Positions 50,901 through 63,410 are shown, numbered from the stretch's first letter. The stretch: 64,000 bases of DNA from Rehmannia glutinosa (GCA_016081115.2 CM071929.1:4030001-4094000); one strand, 5' to 3'. Notes: a model not told the origin generated them from the sequence alone. A program made the numbers and translations.

Positions 50901-53807
50901 AAAAATCGTTACTTTCGCATAGGTTGTTTAAATGAAAATTCAGACAGCTGAGAATTTTGTCAATGAAGCAGATGTGAAATTTAAGATCTCTTCACTATAT
51001 GCATGTTTTCTATATCCTAACAGATTAAGCATTTGGTATAATGTTTTTCACAAATGTGTATTCTATTTTGTATTTCTTCTGCTATTATGAAGCAAAGACA
51101 ATTGATACAGTACTTCTTAAATAAAAGGAACAGACAATTTTTGCCCATGGAGTCCAATCTTCAACAGACAGAAGGGGCAGCTCAGTTACCAACATGGCCA
51201 AACCATCTTCCTCAGTATATGCAAAATGGTCAAGCTCCGATATTTCAACCCTATCCGGGGTATATATTTCCAGGAATGCAAGTTGCACCGTGGCCCGCAA
51301 ATTTCCAGGATTTCGGTATGTCTCTCGACAGAGAAATCAAAAATAGTCAGAGGCACAAGTCCTATAAGAAAAAGAAAAACACGCAAATACGAAAAACAGT
51401 GAAAGCAACGAAACGGATCACTCCAGCTCCAGAAGCAATTCAAGTGATGAGCAAGACGAGCGGATTCATAACAAGAAGAAAAATAAAGGTTCCTCGAGAA
51501 AAGTTGTTATCCGTAACATAAATTACATTGCCTCGGACAGAAACGAAGATAACAATGGCTCGGACAGCTATTCCTCTGACGAAAATGAATATGTCGATGC
51601 AGGTTCGCTTAAACACCATAAGTCAACTTCCCGGAAAAACAAAGTACGAGATGGGAGCAAGAAAGCTAGTAATAAATCACAGAACGGTATAGATGCTGAA
51701 AATGCGCCTAATTCTGAAGAAGAAACGAAAAACGGGAATTGGGATATCTTCCAAAACCTCCTCATGAAGGACTCGGCCTCAAATTCCACGGATATGGGTT
51801 CGAAGAGTATACATGTTCAAGAAGAGTACTCTAGTCGGAAGTCAGATAAACCAAAATATGCAAGTGACGATTTCGTTTTTACTGAAAGAACCACTGGAAA
51901 TGGAATTAACGAAACCAATGTCAAATTTGACGGCGGCGAAAATTTCCGTGGAGTTGTTAAGAGCAAAGATGAGGAATTGTTAATTCAACCAAGAGCAGAA
52001 GGAGAATACTACTTACAAAATGCTCATTTTGGCGCAGAATCGTCCACCGTTAAAACCCGGAAAGAGGAAGAAGATTGGATCACAGGGAGCAAACCAGAAT
52101 TACGTGCAAATCCAAACGGGAGTATAGATCACAATATTTTTTCTGGAGACACCAACCGTATTCCGATTGGAGAAAATAAGAGAGATGTTCTTTCGGATGA
52201 TTCTTTCATGGTTCAGTCCCGACTATCAGACGGCCCGTTACAAACTCAGCCTAAGGATAACATTTTCATGGATACAGACATTGTTGGAGCTAATCAATCC
52301 AAGAATAATGGTCCTGGAAATTTGCCGGTTAGTAATTTCTACGAACCAGAAGACCTTTGCATGGTGCGCGGGCATGATTCTGCTGAAATGGATTATAGAA
52401 ATGATGTTTTGCTAGTTGAAACTGTTGGAAGTCAGTTTAAAAACCGAACCAAGTGATAGTGTTGATGCTACAGAGGTTCATAATGGTAAGACGAGCAAGA
52501 TTGGAGCTAGTAAAGAACCTGGGAGAAAAGTGGGCGGAAAAGAATTAAAGTCTAAAGCGCCAAGTGGATCTCTGGGACGGAGCAAATCTGACGTGGCATC
52601 GAGGAGCAAGATAACAAATGCTGGAAGCGCAATGGTCAGAAGCAAAGCTGAGAAGGTATCTTTCAAAATTACAAATACGCCGTTGTTATTTGTTTCTATA
52701 ATACAAATCATATTCTCAAGAGGGTGGTATTTGTTAAGTAAATACAAACGTCGAAGGGGAGTTTGTAATACCTTCAAAGGGTGTGTTTAATTTTAAAAGA
52801 TAATTGGATTTTTTTGTAATTAAGCTAACCTCAAGGGTAGTTTTTATAGTTTACCCTGTTTTCTAATGATTTTCACTCAGGAAGAAGAGAAAAAGAAGAA
52901 AATGGAAGAATTATTGATACAGCGTCAAAAAAGAATTGCCGAAAGAAGTGCTGCACGAAGCGCTGCAAAGGGTGTTACTCCAGAAACTTCGAAAAGGTCT
53001 TCAAAAGAGAGTAAGAAGAGCTCCGTTTCTTCAAAACCCGAGAAGGCTAAACTTCAGGCCCCGACTGATGAAAATAAAAAATCACACAAACCTGTTATGA
53101 GGAGTTCCACCATCGATCGCCTTGCAGCTGCTCGTGCAACGAACAAGCCATTATCAGCCGAACCAAAAAAAGTTGGGCAAAACAGAAAACCAACTTCAAA
53201 GGCGAATTCAATGACGGCAAATTCCTCGTTAAAGAAGACAAAGGGTACTCAAGAACGAGAAAACAAGGTCAATTCTTCAGATAAGAAAAATGTTACAAAT
53301 AATCCGAAGAGTAAATCTTCTAATATTCAAGAAAGGGACGGTATAAGTACAAAACCCTTAATTTCCGAGAAGTCGGAAATAAAAGATTGTGAGACTGTGA
53401 AGGTATTACATACTATAACTTCAGTTGAAAAGAAAGAAGCAAATACTCTTTCCGGGAAAGATGCTTCAGATGAAAAGAACTCGATTCAGGTTATATCTGA
53501 TAAAGATGTACTCTTTTCACAAGATAACGTTAATGATCAAGTTGAGCTTACACCTCAGATCACAGTGCATCCGACGGTGGGAAATGATCTGAAACCCGCT
53601 ATGTCGAACATTGATGAGAAAGGTGGCGAGAAAAAAAAGTTATCATTTTCACCTGAAATTTCTGTGGTGGAAATCGCAACTCCACCACCAAACAATGAAA
53701 CAAATCCGGAACTAATTCATTCTAGAAAGAAGTGGAACAACGGTGAGAGCTCTCCTAAAATCCCGAAAGGCTTCAGACGGCTTCTTTTGTTTGGTCGTAG
53801 AACTTGA
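47933..53807 (+). CDS. CIP7: COP1-interacting protein 7 (CIP7)-like, nine exons, three frame breaks
   Basis: Exons: 47933-47991, 48085-48264, 48370-48497, 49454-49506, 49605-49648, 49736-49888, 50234-50442, 51134-52655, 52881-53807; about 1090 codons, matching CIP7 (about 1058 aa). Start [20 protein letters not shown] and [20 protein letters not shown] are diagnostic. [61 protein letters not shown] and the end [13 protein letters not shown] are also conserved. CIP7 is a nuclear coiled-coil protein that binds COP1 and promotes light-regulated genes. The frame breaks are at the exon 7/8 junction (beside TTTTT, 51137-51141), near 51365-51395 (A-rich) and near 52440 (AAAAA). At least two lie in homopolymers, so assembly error is as likely as decay. 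Intron 8 appears to be a MITE. Confidence 0.88.
48543..48745. repeat. MITE M1 in intron 3 of the CIP7-like gene
   Basis: GGGGTAATTACAGAAACTAC at the left, AAGCTAAACCTCAGGGGTAA at the right, with AGATATCTTTTGAAATTACA inside, as in 52656-52858. Confidence 0.85.
48900..49065. repeat. MITE relic related to the 5.6-kb fold-back, CIP7 intron 3
   Basis: TATTTGGATGGAAGGATTTG and AAAGGATTTCAAATGA at the left and CTCCAAATCCATC at the right resemble the arms at 5625-6085. Diverged. Confidence 0.4.
52656..52858. repeat. MITE M1, left-truncated, forming CIP7 intron 8
   Basis: From the donor GTATCTTTCAAAATTACAAA to GTTTACCC the intron is MITE sequence: GGTATTTGTTAAGTAAATAC, ATTAAGCTAACCTCAAGGG and GTAGTTTTTATAGTTTACCC match the copies at 48543 and 6754. 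The outer left end is missing; exon 8 reads straight into the element. Confidence 0.8.
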
Positions 53808-54380
53808 ATTCTTACACGAATTTATACGATGGTCTCTTGTTCTACAGCATTCGATCCTCAAGGTATGCTATGTGTTTGCTTCTCCGATTATACGGACGAA
53901 AATATTTTGAAAAGCATTACAAGGCGTATGATATTGCTGCTACATGACGAACGATATCTTAATTTTTTGGAGTACAATGCAAGAAAGCATTGAGCAAGTT
54001 CGTTAGTACATTCGAACAACGATTCGATCCTACTCCATGCAACGCTTGTCCGCCGAGTTTTTCTTGTTTGTGTTTTGATGGTTTGATTTGTGAGTGTGAT
54101 TTGTAATTTACATTTGGCTCCATACTTTTCTTGGTAGTATATCGAATTTTTATGAGGTTGTTTTGTGCCGGAGTTGTAATTTATTGGTGTGACATCTTAA
54201 GATTCAAGATTTTTGTATAAATCCCATCACTTTTGTGCTTCACTGTAGGATGCTTTGTCTATTAGGTTTCTTAATTACATTGATCTTGATAAGTAGTATC
54301 TGCAACTTTCTTCAGAGCAATATACGGGTTTTTAGTTCCAAACTTTCCACTTTTTATTGCACATGATTGACAACTATGTT
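53808..54380 (+). other. 3' UTR and downstream region of the CIP7-like gene
   Basis: Continues without AT-rich repeat character to about 54250. No other gene. The polyadenylation site cannot be fixed. Confidence 0.45.
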
Positions 54381-54381
54381 A

Positions 54382-54828
54382 GGGTTAATTATAAAAACTA
54401 CCATATGAGGTTTGGGGTAGTTAAAAAAAAACTAACGTTCAAAATTACGAAAAGAATCCATGAGGTTTGATTAAAATCCGTCAACATTTTTACCTTGATT
54501 GGTTAACATAACAGAAATTGCTTGTGTCGTCAAAAATCAAAAAGTTGACCTAAAATTCGTAGAGGAAAAAATTGACCTAAAATTCCCAAAATGCCTCGGC
54601 ATACAGTTGAATATGAGATGATGGACTCGTAATTAGGCTACAGAAAATGTCCAAAAATTGTGTGGGATTGAGGACGATTAGGCACCAAACTATATGGGGG
54701 TAATATTGTCCATATACACTTTTTTTTCTACAATTTTTTTGTATAATTCCTTCAAGGGCATTATCGTCTTTACAGAAACTCCTTTAGTTTTTGGCTGCTG
54801 TCGCTCAAATACTTTTTGTAATTAACCC
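54382..54828. repeat. Long MITE M1 relative downstream of CIP7
   Basis: 447 bp with ends GGGTTAATTATAAAAACTAC and TTTTTGTAATTAACCC. Flanks CTATGTTA and TTATGTTA agree at 7 of 8 bases. The interior is longer than in the usual copies and contains GTTGACCTAAAATTC twice. Confidence 0.75.
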
Positions 54829-55007
54829 TTATGTTAATTGGAATAGACATATTCAATATGTATGTAAACATTGCCAAAAGAAATCTCATGCAATTTACTT
54901 GACAATATGAATAATGACAAAACGAGATACACAATATATGTCGTCGAGTCTCTCATTCTACAAAACGAATCTTACACATTACATTCGATCCAATCATGGA
55001 ATTATAG

Positions 55008-55393
55008 GGCCTGTATGGATGTATTTAAGTCGATTCAATTCACTCCTTTCCTGTTGAAAAATAATTTTTCAAACTTTATTGATTTTCGTGTGAGAATTGA
55101 GAATATGTTTGGTTTGTTATCCGAATTTTGTTTGAAAATGAGAATATGTTTGGTTATAGTTTTTCAAATGTATTTTTGACACAGCCTTTGCGTGATTGTA
55201 GTGTATTTTTACCTGGTTTGCGTAATTAGAATGGAAAATTGTTTGGTTGTGTTTTGAAAAGAATATTTTCCATAAAAATCGAAAACCTGAATCGATTTCA
55301 TTTCTTATCAAAACTTTTGAAACAAACATAAACTCATTTTTCGAATAGTTGGAAAGTGGAAAAATGGTGTTGGAAACACAACCATACAAGGCC
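55008..55393. repeat. MITE with GGCCTTGTATGG-type ends (hAT-like)
   Basis: Left GGGCCTGTATGGATGTATTT and right, reversed, GGCCTTGTATGGTTGTGTTT form inverted ends. ATAG flanks both sides; the full duplication is unclear. Repeated TTTGGTT strings inside. Non-coding. Confidence 0.6.
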
Positions 55394-56288
55394 ATAGAAA
55401 TTGCTAATTATCTTTATGATTCAATAATTGAAATGAATCAACCAAAAATTTCAACGTTCTGCTGACCCAGGTCCCCAGGTCAAACTTCTTGTTTATTGCC
55501 CTTGGTTTGACCAATAGATTGCTCTACTTGATTTAAGCCACCGACAATTACTTGTCCAACTCTTTTATTTAACAATGAGTTTCTTGCTTATTGATGTGCA
55601 AAATGTGCAACAATTACTAAAATATCCCTCAAGAGTAGTTGAAATTCAAGGATTATTTGGAGCTTCGCATCTAACATGGAGTTCCGACTCGACCCGACCT
55701 AACTCGAATTCTAGACCGTAGGTGAGAGGGATTGACATGAGTGATAAGTGAACCTTGGATGAACTCACTTCATATTACATCTTATTTAAATCTTATTTAA
55801 ACCTTCCAACTTGATTTAATTTAAACATCGAATGGTTTTAATCAAAGGCCACTTTTGTTTGATGTGTGTTATTTTCTTAGGTCATTCTGAACTCAAAGTA
55901 CTCAAGCTAAGTTTAGTTTGCCATGAATATTTTTTCCCTCTAATTCTCACCTAAGTATAAATATAGAGTATTTTCCGTTGAAAAAATGGATGATATATAT
56001 TATTTTTCGTGTTGATTAAAAAGAAACACATGGCAATATCTATTACAAACTTCTTTCTCGTATGTATTAAGTACTTGGAAAATTCTTTTCCCCTTATCGA
56101 ACACAAAATAAGAAGTGAACTATTTTTTCCCCTTGTCAAACACAAAAATAAAAAAAACTCCATTATTCGTTTAATGTTTGTTAGTGTCTCATGCAAATTC
56201 CTGCTCGAAAAACTACTAGTTTCGGAGAAAAATTTGAACAAATATTCAGAAAGCTTAATTTGGAATGATCTACAAATTTAAGCAGCAT
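55394..56288. other. Spacer, no gene seen
   Basis: No domain-bearing frame on either strand. Confidence 0.5.
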
Positions 56289-56293
56289 CAGTG

Positions 56294-56735
56294 TGTTGGG
56301 AAAAATCAGATCTCACATTCATCCCCTAGGGACAAGCAGAAATAACCGAAAAATAAAATGGAAATAACAACAATCCACAACACAAGAATTTACGTGGAAA
56401 CTCCAAAACCGGAGAAAAACCACAACCCCCAGAGAAAGAAATTCCACTATGTGAAACATTTTTACAATCACACAGACATTCTCTCTCCCGACCCAAGTAC
56501 TCACACTCTTACAAACCTTTGACTAACTCACACCTCTCTCCCAACTCTCCATACTAGAGAATACAAGGGGAATTTAACTAGAGTCAAACCACAAAGGTTA
56601 AAGTGTATTTGGTTTCACCCAGCGCACTTAACCACACCACACGGGTTCCTTAAATAACCTTAAGGTTCCCACCCATTTTGTTCCACATGCAATGTGATAC
56701 AAAACTCACTTCTTTATTTGACACCAAAACCAACA
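56294..56735 (-). repeat. 3' LTR of the TRIM-like element (left copy)
   Basis: 442 bp, TGTTGGGAAAAATC to ACCAACA. Aligns end to end with 57507-57949 with scattered substitutions and 1- to 3-base indels. Confidence 0.93.
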
Positions 56736-57506
56736 AACTCCATCTTGGCAAAATAAAAGAAGCTCCCATTGTCATCTGCACCGACAATCATGATTCTCAA
56801 ACCGGAGAACCATTATTCTCAAACCGAGAGAATCCTACTCCACCATATGAGTAGACCACTTAGAATACACCATTCTAAGAATTTCTTTCGACACATGTCG
56901 AAAAACCCGCCCCGAAATTTATGGTGCAACTCCCCTTTTAGCCCTCCCGAAGTCCTTCACCATCGACATAACACACACTCAGATCCATGCAAACCGATAC
57001 CCGTGTGTAAATTCCACCACACACCCCGCATCTATGTCAAACTAATGCCCGTGTGAAATTCCACCACAATCTGCATCTTTCCATGACAACCCAATGTCCG
57101 CGCAAATTTGTGGACCCGCTAACATAACCATATCATCTTTCATGGCAACTTGACATGCCAAAAGGACATACATTTTCTCAATGGAGAAAATCCTCATTTA
57201 TCACAATGTTAGCCCTGATTAGAGCTATTTGCCATATCAACTCCACATCCACCTCGACAGTTAACCTTCAAAGCCTTGTGTAACCGGATCATACCATCAC
57301 ATCATTGACTTATACATGCCATAAGCCAAACTCGACCCTTCCATCAAATTTCTCCACTGCTTGAACCACCCTAGCACGATGAACAACTCGCGCTACAAAT
57401 GAGAACCCCTGACACCGCTCGAGAAATCTTTTCGATGTGGAAGGTCGATCTGCGACCACAGAGCATACTCATAATTTCAAGAGACCCAACCCGGCTCGAT
57501 ACCACT

Positions 57507-57949
57507 TGTTGGGAAAAATCGGATCCCACATTCATCCCCAGGGACAAGCGAAATAACCGAAAAATAAAATGGAAATAACAACAATCCACAACACAAGAAT
57601 TTACGTGGAAACTCCAAACCGGAGAAAAACCACAACCCCGAGAGAAAGAAATTCCACTTTATGTGAAACATTTTTACAATCACACGACATTCTCTCTCCC
57701 GACCCAAGTACCCACACTCTTACAAACCTTTGACTAACTCACACCTCTCTCCCAACTCTCCATACTAGAGAATACAAGAAAGGAATTTAACTAAAGTCAA
57801 ACCACAAAGGTTAAAGTGTATTTGAGTCCCACAAGACTTAAACTACACCACACGGGGTTCCTTAAATAACCTTAAGGTTCCCACCCATTTTGTTCCACAG
57901 GCAATGTGGGACAAAACTCACTTCTTTTATTTGACACCAAAAACCAACA
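57507..57949 (-). repeat. 5' LTR of the TRIM-like element (right copy)
   Basis: 443 bp. Adjacent to the primer site, so it is the 5' LTR in element orientation. Confidence 0.93.
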
Positions 57950-57954
57950 CAGTG

Positions 57955-58522
57955 TCATTTGACATTTGAATATGTTCATTGATTCTATTTTTCAAATATA
58001 TATATATATATATATTATGTACCATTTATTTTCAAAATATATTTTAAATTTTCCTGTTTTACTCTTTTTCATTATAGAAAATACAATATGATAAAGATAT
58101 TTTCATGTCCAAGTATATGATATATTTTCAATTTGGATAATATTTATTTAATTTAATTTAATTTAATTTAATATATAAAATAAGTGTAACCAGAAAGTAC
58201 AAAAAAGGTTAACACGAGTCAACTAATATGGGCATTTCTGTCATTTCGATTACCGAAGGCGGAGCGTCAATAGTGTTCGGTGGAGTGTGAATATCAATTT
58301 CTGCTGTTATAATATTTGTTTGACAGTAATAAATTTGGTGGTCGATACCTTTTCCCTGCAGGTGAAGCGTTGAGCTGTCATTATTTCTCTCTGTCTCTCT
58401 TAATTTTTTAGTCGTTTCTCTGTGCTTGTTGATGACTCAACTTCTTCTCATCTATTTGTAGGGAGAAAATCAGGAGACGGGGAGAGAGATAAACTTAAAG
58501 ATCTAGATCTGCTGCTACTTCA
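57955..58522 (+). promoter_or_regulatory. Presumed promoter and leader of the DUF1218 gene
   Basis: Starts with TA and ATTTA microsatellites (57996-58170). 58370-58420 is CT-rich (TCTCTCTGTCTCTCTTAA), typical of plant leader sequence. No clear TATA box. Confidence 0.4.
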
Positions 58523-60790
58523 ATGGCGTCCAAGATTTTACTTATCACTGTCTTCATTTTCGATCTTATTGCTTTTGGTTTGGCTGTTGCTGCTGAGCAG
58601 AGAAGAAGCACCGTAAGTTCCCTATTTTCATTGTTGTTTTCTTTTTTTTCCTTTTTCCTGTCTTTCCCCTGTTTTGCTTGTGTGTGTGTGTGTGTTTCTC
58701 TTGTGACTTGTGAATTGGTGGTATGTTTGTTGAGAACGATCGGTTTGTCGTTGAATTTCTTAAAAAGACTTGGAAAGAATTTTTTAATCTTTGTGCCGCT
58801 GGAGATATTAATTGAGAAATTTGGTTCATAATTGAGTTGGGGTTTTTTTTGGAGGAAATTGAAAATGAATACTCACCTTGCTCTCTCTTTTATTTTTCAT
58901 TATTTGAGTATTTGATCAATTTCTCTAATTAGAATTACACAGATCACTTGTTTGCTGAAATGATCGACTGAATATTAATAAACCTCTACCTTATCTCTTC
59001 AAATCAGCTTTGCCAATTGTAACTCTGATTAAGTGTGGATTTTGTTGGTCTCTGAATAGTGTCTAATTATGTTACCGTGCTTTCGGCCTTTCTGAAGAGT
59101 TAACACTGTAAGCCTAAGGAACTCCTAGACAAAGTAAAAGGTGATAACTTATCAGGCTCCTTTTTTAAACCAATAATAGAGTTACAATGCTGTAATTGTG
59201 ATAGAGTTGAGGATGGATAGGTTTGAGCTCTGCCCTTTTAAATATCAGGTGACAACATTTTACCAACCAATAATAAAAACAACTTTGCTTATATCATTTT
59301 TCATTTTTTGTTTGACTTTTTTTTTTTTGATAAAATGCATGATTTGATTCTTGGCATTGTGGAATATATGTAGCACAGAAATTTTATCTTGCTAAATGAT
59401 GAATCCGGCTTAGCCCTGCTTATATATTATGTATGCCTAGTCAAAATTCTTTTGACCATGACTTGGGTCCAGAAACTGGTCAATTCACATGTTTGAGCTC
59501 TAGTTTTACATAAACACAAGTGACACCGTAACATAGCCTGGGTAGGAAATGAAACTAGATTTTCTACGTCTTGCCTTGTCCACTGATCATTGGTATGCAT
59601 CAATTCGGTAACATAGCAAACACAAAACACAATGTTATCCTAAATCCAATTACGTTGAAGAGTTCCATGAATTTTAATAAAAGTGTGCTTCTAATATTCT
59701 TCTTTTCATTCTTGATTGGTATTTTAAATCAGTTAACCGCGTTTATGAATATCATGGTTGGTCCTGCTCTGACTCTCATGATTATTTATGAATATGTCAG
59801 GTTGATTTGCTCTGAATATCTAGTTATCTCGTTCTTGACAGGGCACGTCAAAGCCAGATAGTGAGGACAACTATAGATATTGTGTTTATGACTCCGACAT
59901 TGCGACTGGGTATGGTGTTGGAGCGTTTCTATTCCTCATGGCCGGTCAAGTACTTATAATGGCTGCAAGTAGATGCTTTTGCTGTGGAACTCCACTAAAA
60001 CCTGGAGGCTCAAGGGCTTGCGCTGTTCTTCTTTTCATTATCTGCTGGTACTCTCCCATTAAAAGCGATTGACGTCAAAGTTGGGGGTTGCGATTGCCGA
60101 CAATAATTTTTCATTTTCGTTCAGCTTGAGAATTTTTTTTTACCCCAAATTGCACTATTCACTTATTTTCACATTTTCTCCTACTAATCACATCTAATCA
60201 GTTTTTCTATAAAACCATCAAATCACCAATCATTGTTACACATTTTCTCACAAATTCTACTATTTACTCACTCACCCATTTTCAAACACTAGTTATATTC
60301 AATCATTACTTCACTATTTCTATATCAAATCAATTTTCATCATTACATTTTCATCTCATATCCAATCACATTCTCAAAATTCATTATTAAAAATAAAAAA
60401 TAAAAATCACTACTGTCTAGCAGAACTTTTTTTTTTTTGAAAGGATATTCTATGGCAACCTTGCTCACCCTACCCCAGTTTGTTTATATCTTGATTGAAT
60501 TAATTAAGATTTAAACTATTTTTGAATGCAGGGTAACATTTTTCATTGCCGAGGTTTGCTTGCTGGCTGGTTCAGTGAGGAATGCTTATCACACCAAGTA
60601 CAGAACGAGGTTTTTTGAAAACCCACCGTCTTGTGAAACTGTTAGAAAAGGAGTTTTTGCAGCTGGAGCAGCTTTCGTTTTATTCACTGGCATAATATCC
60701 GAGTTCTATTATGTTAGTTATTCCAAGGCCAGGGGAGGTTTCAGGCCTCACGGAGGAGAAGCCGGAGTTGGCATGGCAGCATTTAAGTGA
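58523..60790 (+). CDS. DUF1218 membrane protein, 184 aa
   Basis: Exons 58523-58612, 59842-60047 and 60532-60790, GT-AG introns in phase, no breaks. MASKILLITVFIFDLIAFGL at the start is a hydrophobic segment and likely signal anchor. EDNYRYCVYDSDIATGYGVG leads into a second segment (GAFLFLMAGQVLIMAASRCF) with the conserved CFCCG. The third (VLLFIICWVTFFIAEVCLLA) is followed by SVRNAYHTKYRTRFF and PPSCETVRKGVFAAG. The fourth is AGAAFVLFTGIISEFYYV. The pattern of four membrane segments and paired cysteines is that of the plant DUF1218 family, some of whose members modify secondary wall lignin. The role of this one is not known. Intron 2 contains a Tourist-like MITE. Confidence 0.92.
60110..60400. 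repeat. Tourist-like MITE in DUF1218 intron 2
   Basis: Reverse-orientation homologue of 17548-17835: ATCAAATCAATTTTCATCAT, TTTCATCTCA and CTCAAAATTCAT in order. It may begin at GGGGGTTGCG (60084), but the right terminus is eroded. Confidence 0.65.
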
Positions 60791-61039
60791 GTCTCATTTA
60801 AACTGTGAACAGTATTATCAGTGAAAGTGATCGACTTAGTCTGTGAATGTATGGATAATTTGCACCATATTTTGTTCTCTAATACTTATCTTGCTTTAGG
60901 ATTGTTTGTTTAGCTGAGCAATATATATCATTCTGTTATTTTTATTTTGATTTGGTTTTGCCCATGTACAATTTTTCTTTAGTATGTCGATACAGTTCAA
61001 TTGATGCCATTTTGTGTTTCTTTATTAATCAGAACAATC

Positions 61040-61215
61040 GAGATCATCTAGTATTTCATCGTATACTCCTATGAACTATATAAATGTCACATGTACGAAT
61101 ATGATATTATTATCATATAATGCGTGGCATGTATTGATACCCTTAAAATTGAAAATGAAACACTAAATAGAATAGAGAATCCATAGAGAATCTCAAATGA
61201 AACACTAAACAGAAT
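61040..61215. repeat. MITE family M3 copy
   Basis: TATTTCATCGTAT at the left, TGTCACATGTAC and ATGATATTATTATCA in the middle, AAAATGAAACACTAAA at the right, as at 8686 and 44430. Confidence 0.6.
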
Positions 61216-61369
61216 AAAATGGAAGAAAAGGTTTCACGATTAATAGCGTAAAATCTAAGCAAATTGGAAACCATTTCTTGCCATGGACTTTATATTCCTT
61301 CTTATCTATAAAAAAATGTTCCGTGAAGAAAAGAAAGGTTTTTTTTTCCTTAAAAAAGAAAGAGAAGAA

Positions 61370-61460
61370 AAATCGAACTCTATAACATGGGGAGGAGTAG
61401 AATTTGAATCCTTGTAAGGTCAGCACCACCATTCCTAGTGATGTTGATTGCAAAAAAGAA
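61370..61460 (-). repeat. Possible SINE-like fragment
   Basis: On the minus strand GGTGGTGCTGACCTTACAAG then AGGATTCAAATTCTACTCC resembles a tRNA-type A and B box. Weak; no duplication seen. Confidence 0.25.
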
Positions 61461-62890
61461 AACATTAAGATAAGAGTGGTGCATTGAAACTTTGATAAAG
61501 ATCTTTTAACCCACAATTTTCACCCACAATTGTGATAGTTTTATACGCATCTATTATAGTAATACAAATAAAAAAAAATATTGTAAAACTTTCACTTTTG
61601 TTAAATTCGGGATTTTTTACGATCACACACGAAGAAAGACCCAATGTGAGAGAGGGCTCAAATTCACCAGGTGAGGTTCCATCTTAAAATCAATTGGTGA
61701 TAGGAGGAGTAGTTCACTTGGATTATAAAGTGGACTATCTTCCCTTAATTAATCAATATGGGACAACTCACAAACGACATATCTCAACAATTTTACGCTA
61801 GTTGTTTTTTTGTTTTTTTTTTCTTTTTTTCTAGAGGTTTACAAAAAATACCATCGCTTATTTTTAGATCGGTAAATTCATATAGAGCCAAAATAACTAA
61901 ATAAGCACAAAGAAAGAAAAGATGGCTGAATAATCACTGGAACAAACATAATTGGTGAGACGGATTCTAAAAATTACAAAAACAAATATGGGTTTTTTTA
62001 TGGGTTTGTGTTTGGGTTTGGGTTTGGGATCATTGGGATCCTTTTATACAAGTTTTTTCATTTGTGATTAATATTCTTGTTATGACACCCCCACCCCATC
62101 CGTGAGACTAACATTTATCAATTGGGTCAACTATTTTTATGTATTTTTTATGTTTTTGGCAAAAAAGAAAAAGATTTCAGGGTAGAATAGTGAAAGCACA
62201 ACTCAGAACAATTTGAAGTTCTAAAATCTGAAAATTGAACCTAAAAGTTAATCCCAATTCCTGAAAATTGGTAGGGAAACCCGTGGTACCATTATGTACC
62301 AACAGGTCACCTACATCTTTCTTCCTATGTTAGGGACATAATTACGAATATGGATGAAAATAAAAAGAATGAACCAACAGTTTATAATGCTATTGGGCCA
62401 CTAATTAATGGAGGCCCAAGGATTATAGGTCATGGGCTAAAGCCTCAACAAAGCATGGAGTTCACGATGGATCAAATTGTCAATCCAAATTCAGTTCATT
62501 TATTAGAACCCACGGCTGATCACAAAAATTGATGGGTTTTATAATATTACAAAATACCCGATCTGAATTAAATATACAAGATATCAAATTAATAGGTGAT
62601 TCCATTTCATGTAAGACTATCCTAATTCCTATACAAAAAATGTTGTTTTTCTTTTATTTCCTTGGCTGTTGAACCATGGCTCATGGAGCTTGATGTCATT
62701 TGATCTTTAATTTTGCAGAGGACTAGAGCTGATGGATTATTAACAGCAAAGTTTCACTACGGAGAGAAGAAAATTACAGAGAGAAGAAAATCCTATGGGA
62801 GGTAACATATGGACGGGACAAGCAGAAAATGGTAATGGATTTCTCGGCCATAAGTGTCAATATTAGAGCTAACAGCGAAACCGGGTACTT
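61460..62890. other. Spacer, no gene supported
   Basis: Includes GTTTGGGTTTGGGTTTGGG (62009-62028) and a short open frame at 62350-62532 that I cannot assign. Confidence 0.45.
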
Positions 62891-63410
62891 GAAATTGAGT
62901 TACATAGCCCCTGAAGTTTTTTGTACCCACACTTCACCTTTTTTTATAGGACCAAAAGTAAAATAATCAAGTTTCAATTTTTAAAAACTAATTAAATTAT
63001 AAAAGCAATTAAAATTAAATTAATTTGATTAATAAAAATTAAATAAATAGAAATTTCTAAAATATTAATTAACAAATTTTAGGAAAATTAAAATAATGGC
63101 ATCAAATTAGTAAATTAAGAATAATTTGTCATATTTATGTAATTAATATTTGGTAAGGAGAATTATATCCAAGAAATGGATCTGGACTAGTGTACAAGAT
63201 GCATTTTTTAGAATATTTAAAAAATTAATGCTTGAAATATATTTAAAAAACTAATTAAATTAAAAAGATTAACTATTTTTTTAAAAAAAGTTAATTGTTA
63301 ATTAAAATTATTCAATTTTAAAAATAAGATTTAATTAAGAAATAACCTTATAATAAATTAATTAAATTTAACTATTGTTAAGTAATATGAATAAATTCCC
63401 TAAAAAAATT

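Larger units (their letters stand above)
56294..57949 (-). mobile_element. Complete TRIM-like copia retrotransposon, 1656 bp
   Basis: Two LTRs (442 and 443 bp, both TGTTGG...CCAACA) flank about 770 bp. The 5-bp duplication CAGTG is intact (56289-56293 and 57950-57954). The primer site lies beside the right LTR and reads TGGTATCGAGCCGGGTTGGG on the minus strand (57485-57504), so the element runs right to left. The purine tract CCAAGATGGAG precedes the left LTR. The only coding trace is a copia gag start near 57350 (VVQAVEKFDG, then FGLW). No pol is present; it must be mobilised in trans. LTRs differ by only a few percent. Confidence 0.92.

Noticed and set aside
51085..51443. Minus-strand open frames over CIP7 exon 8
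   Set aside because: Antisense shadows of the conserved CIP7 coding sequence.
56769..57056. 95-codon frame inside the TRIM-like element
   Set aside because: Runs antisense to the element and matches no gag-pol domain.
62350..62532. 60-codon frame starting MDENKKNEPTVYNAIG
   Set aside because: Resembles nothing I can name; too short to call without transcript evidence.
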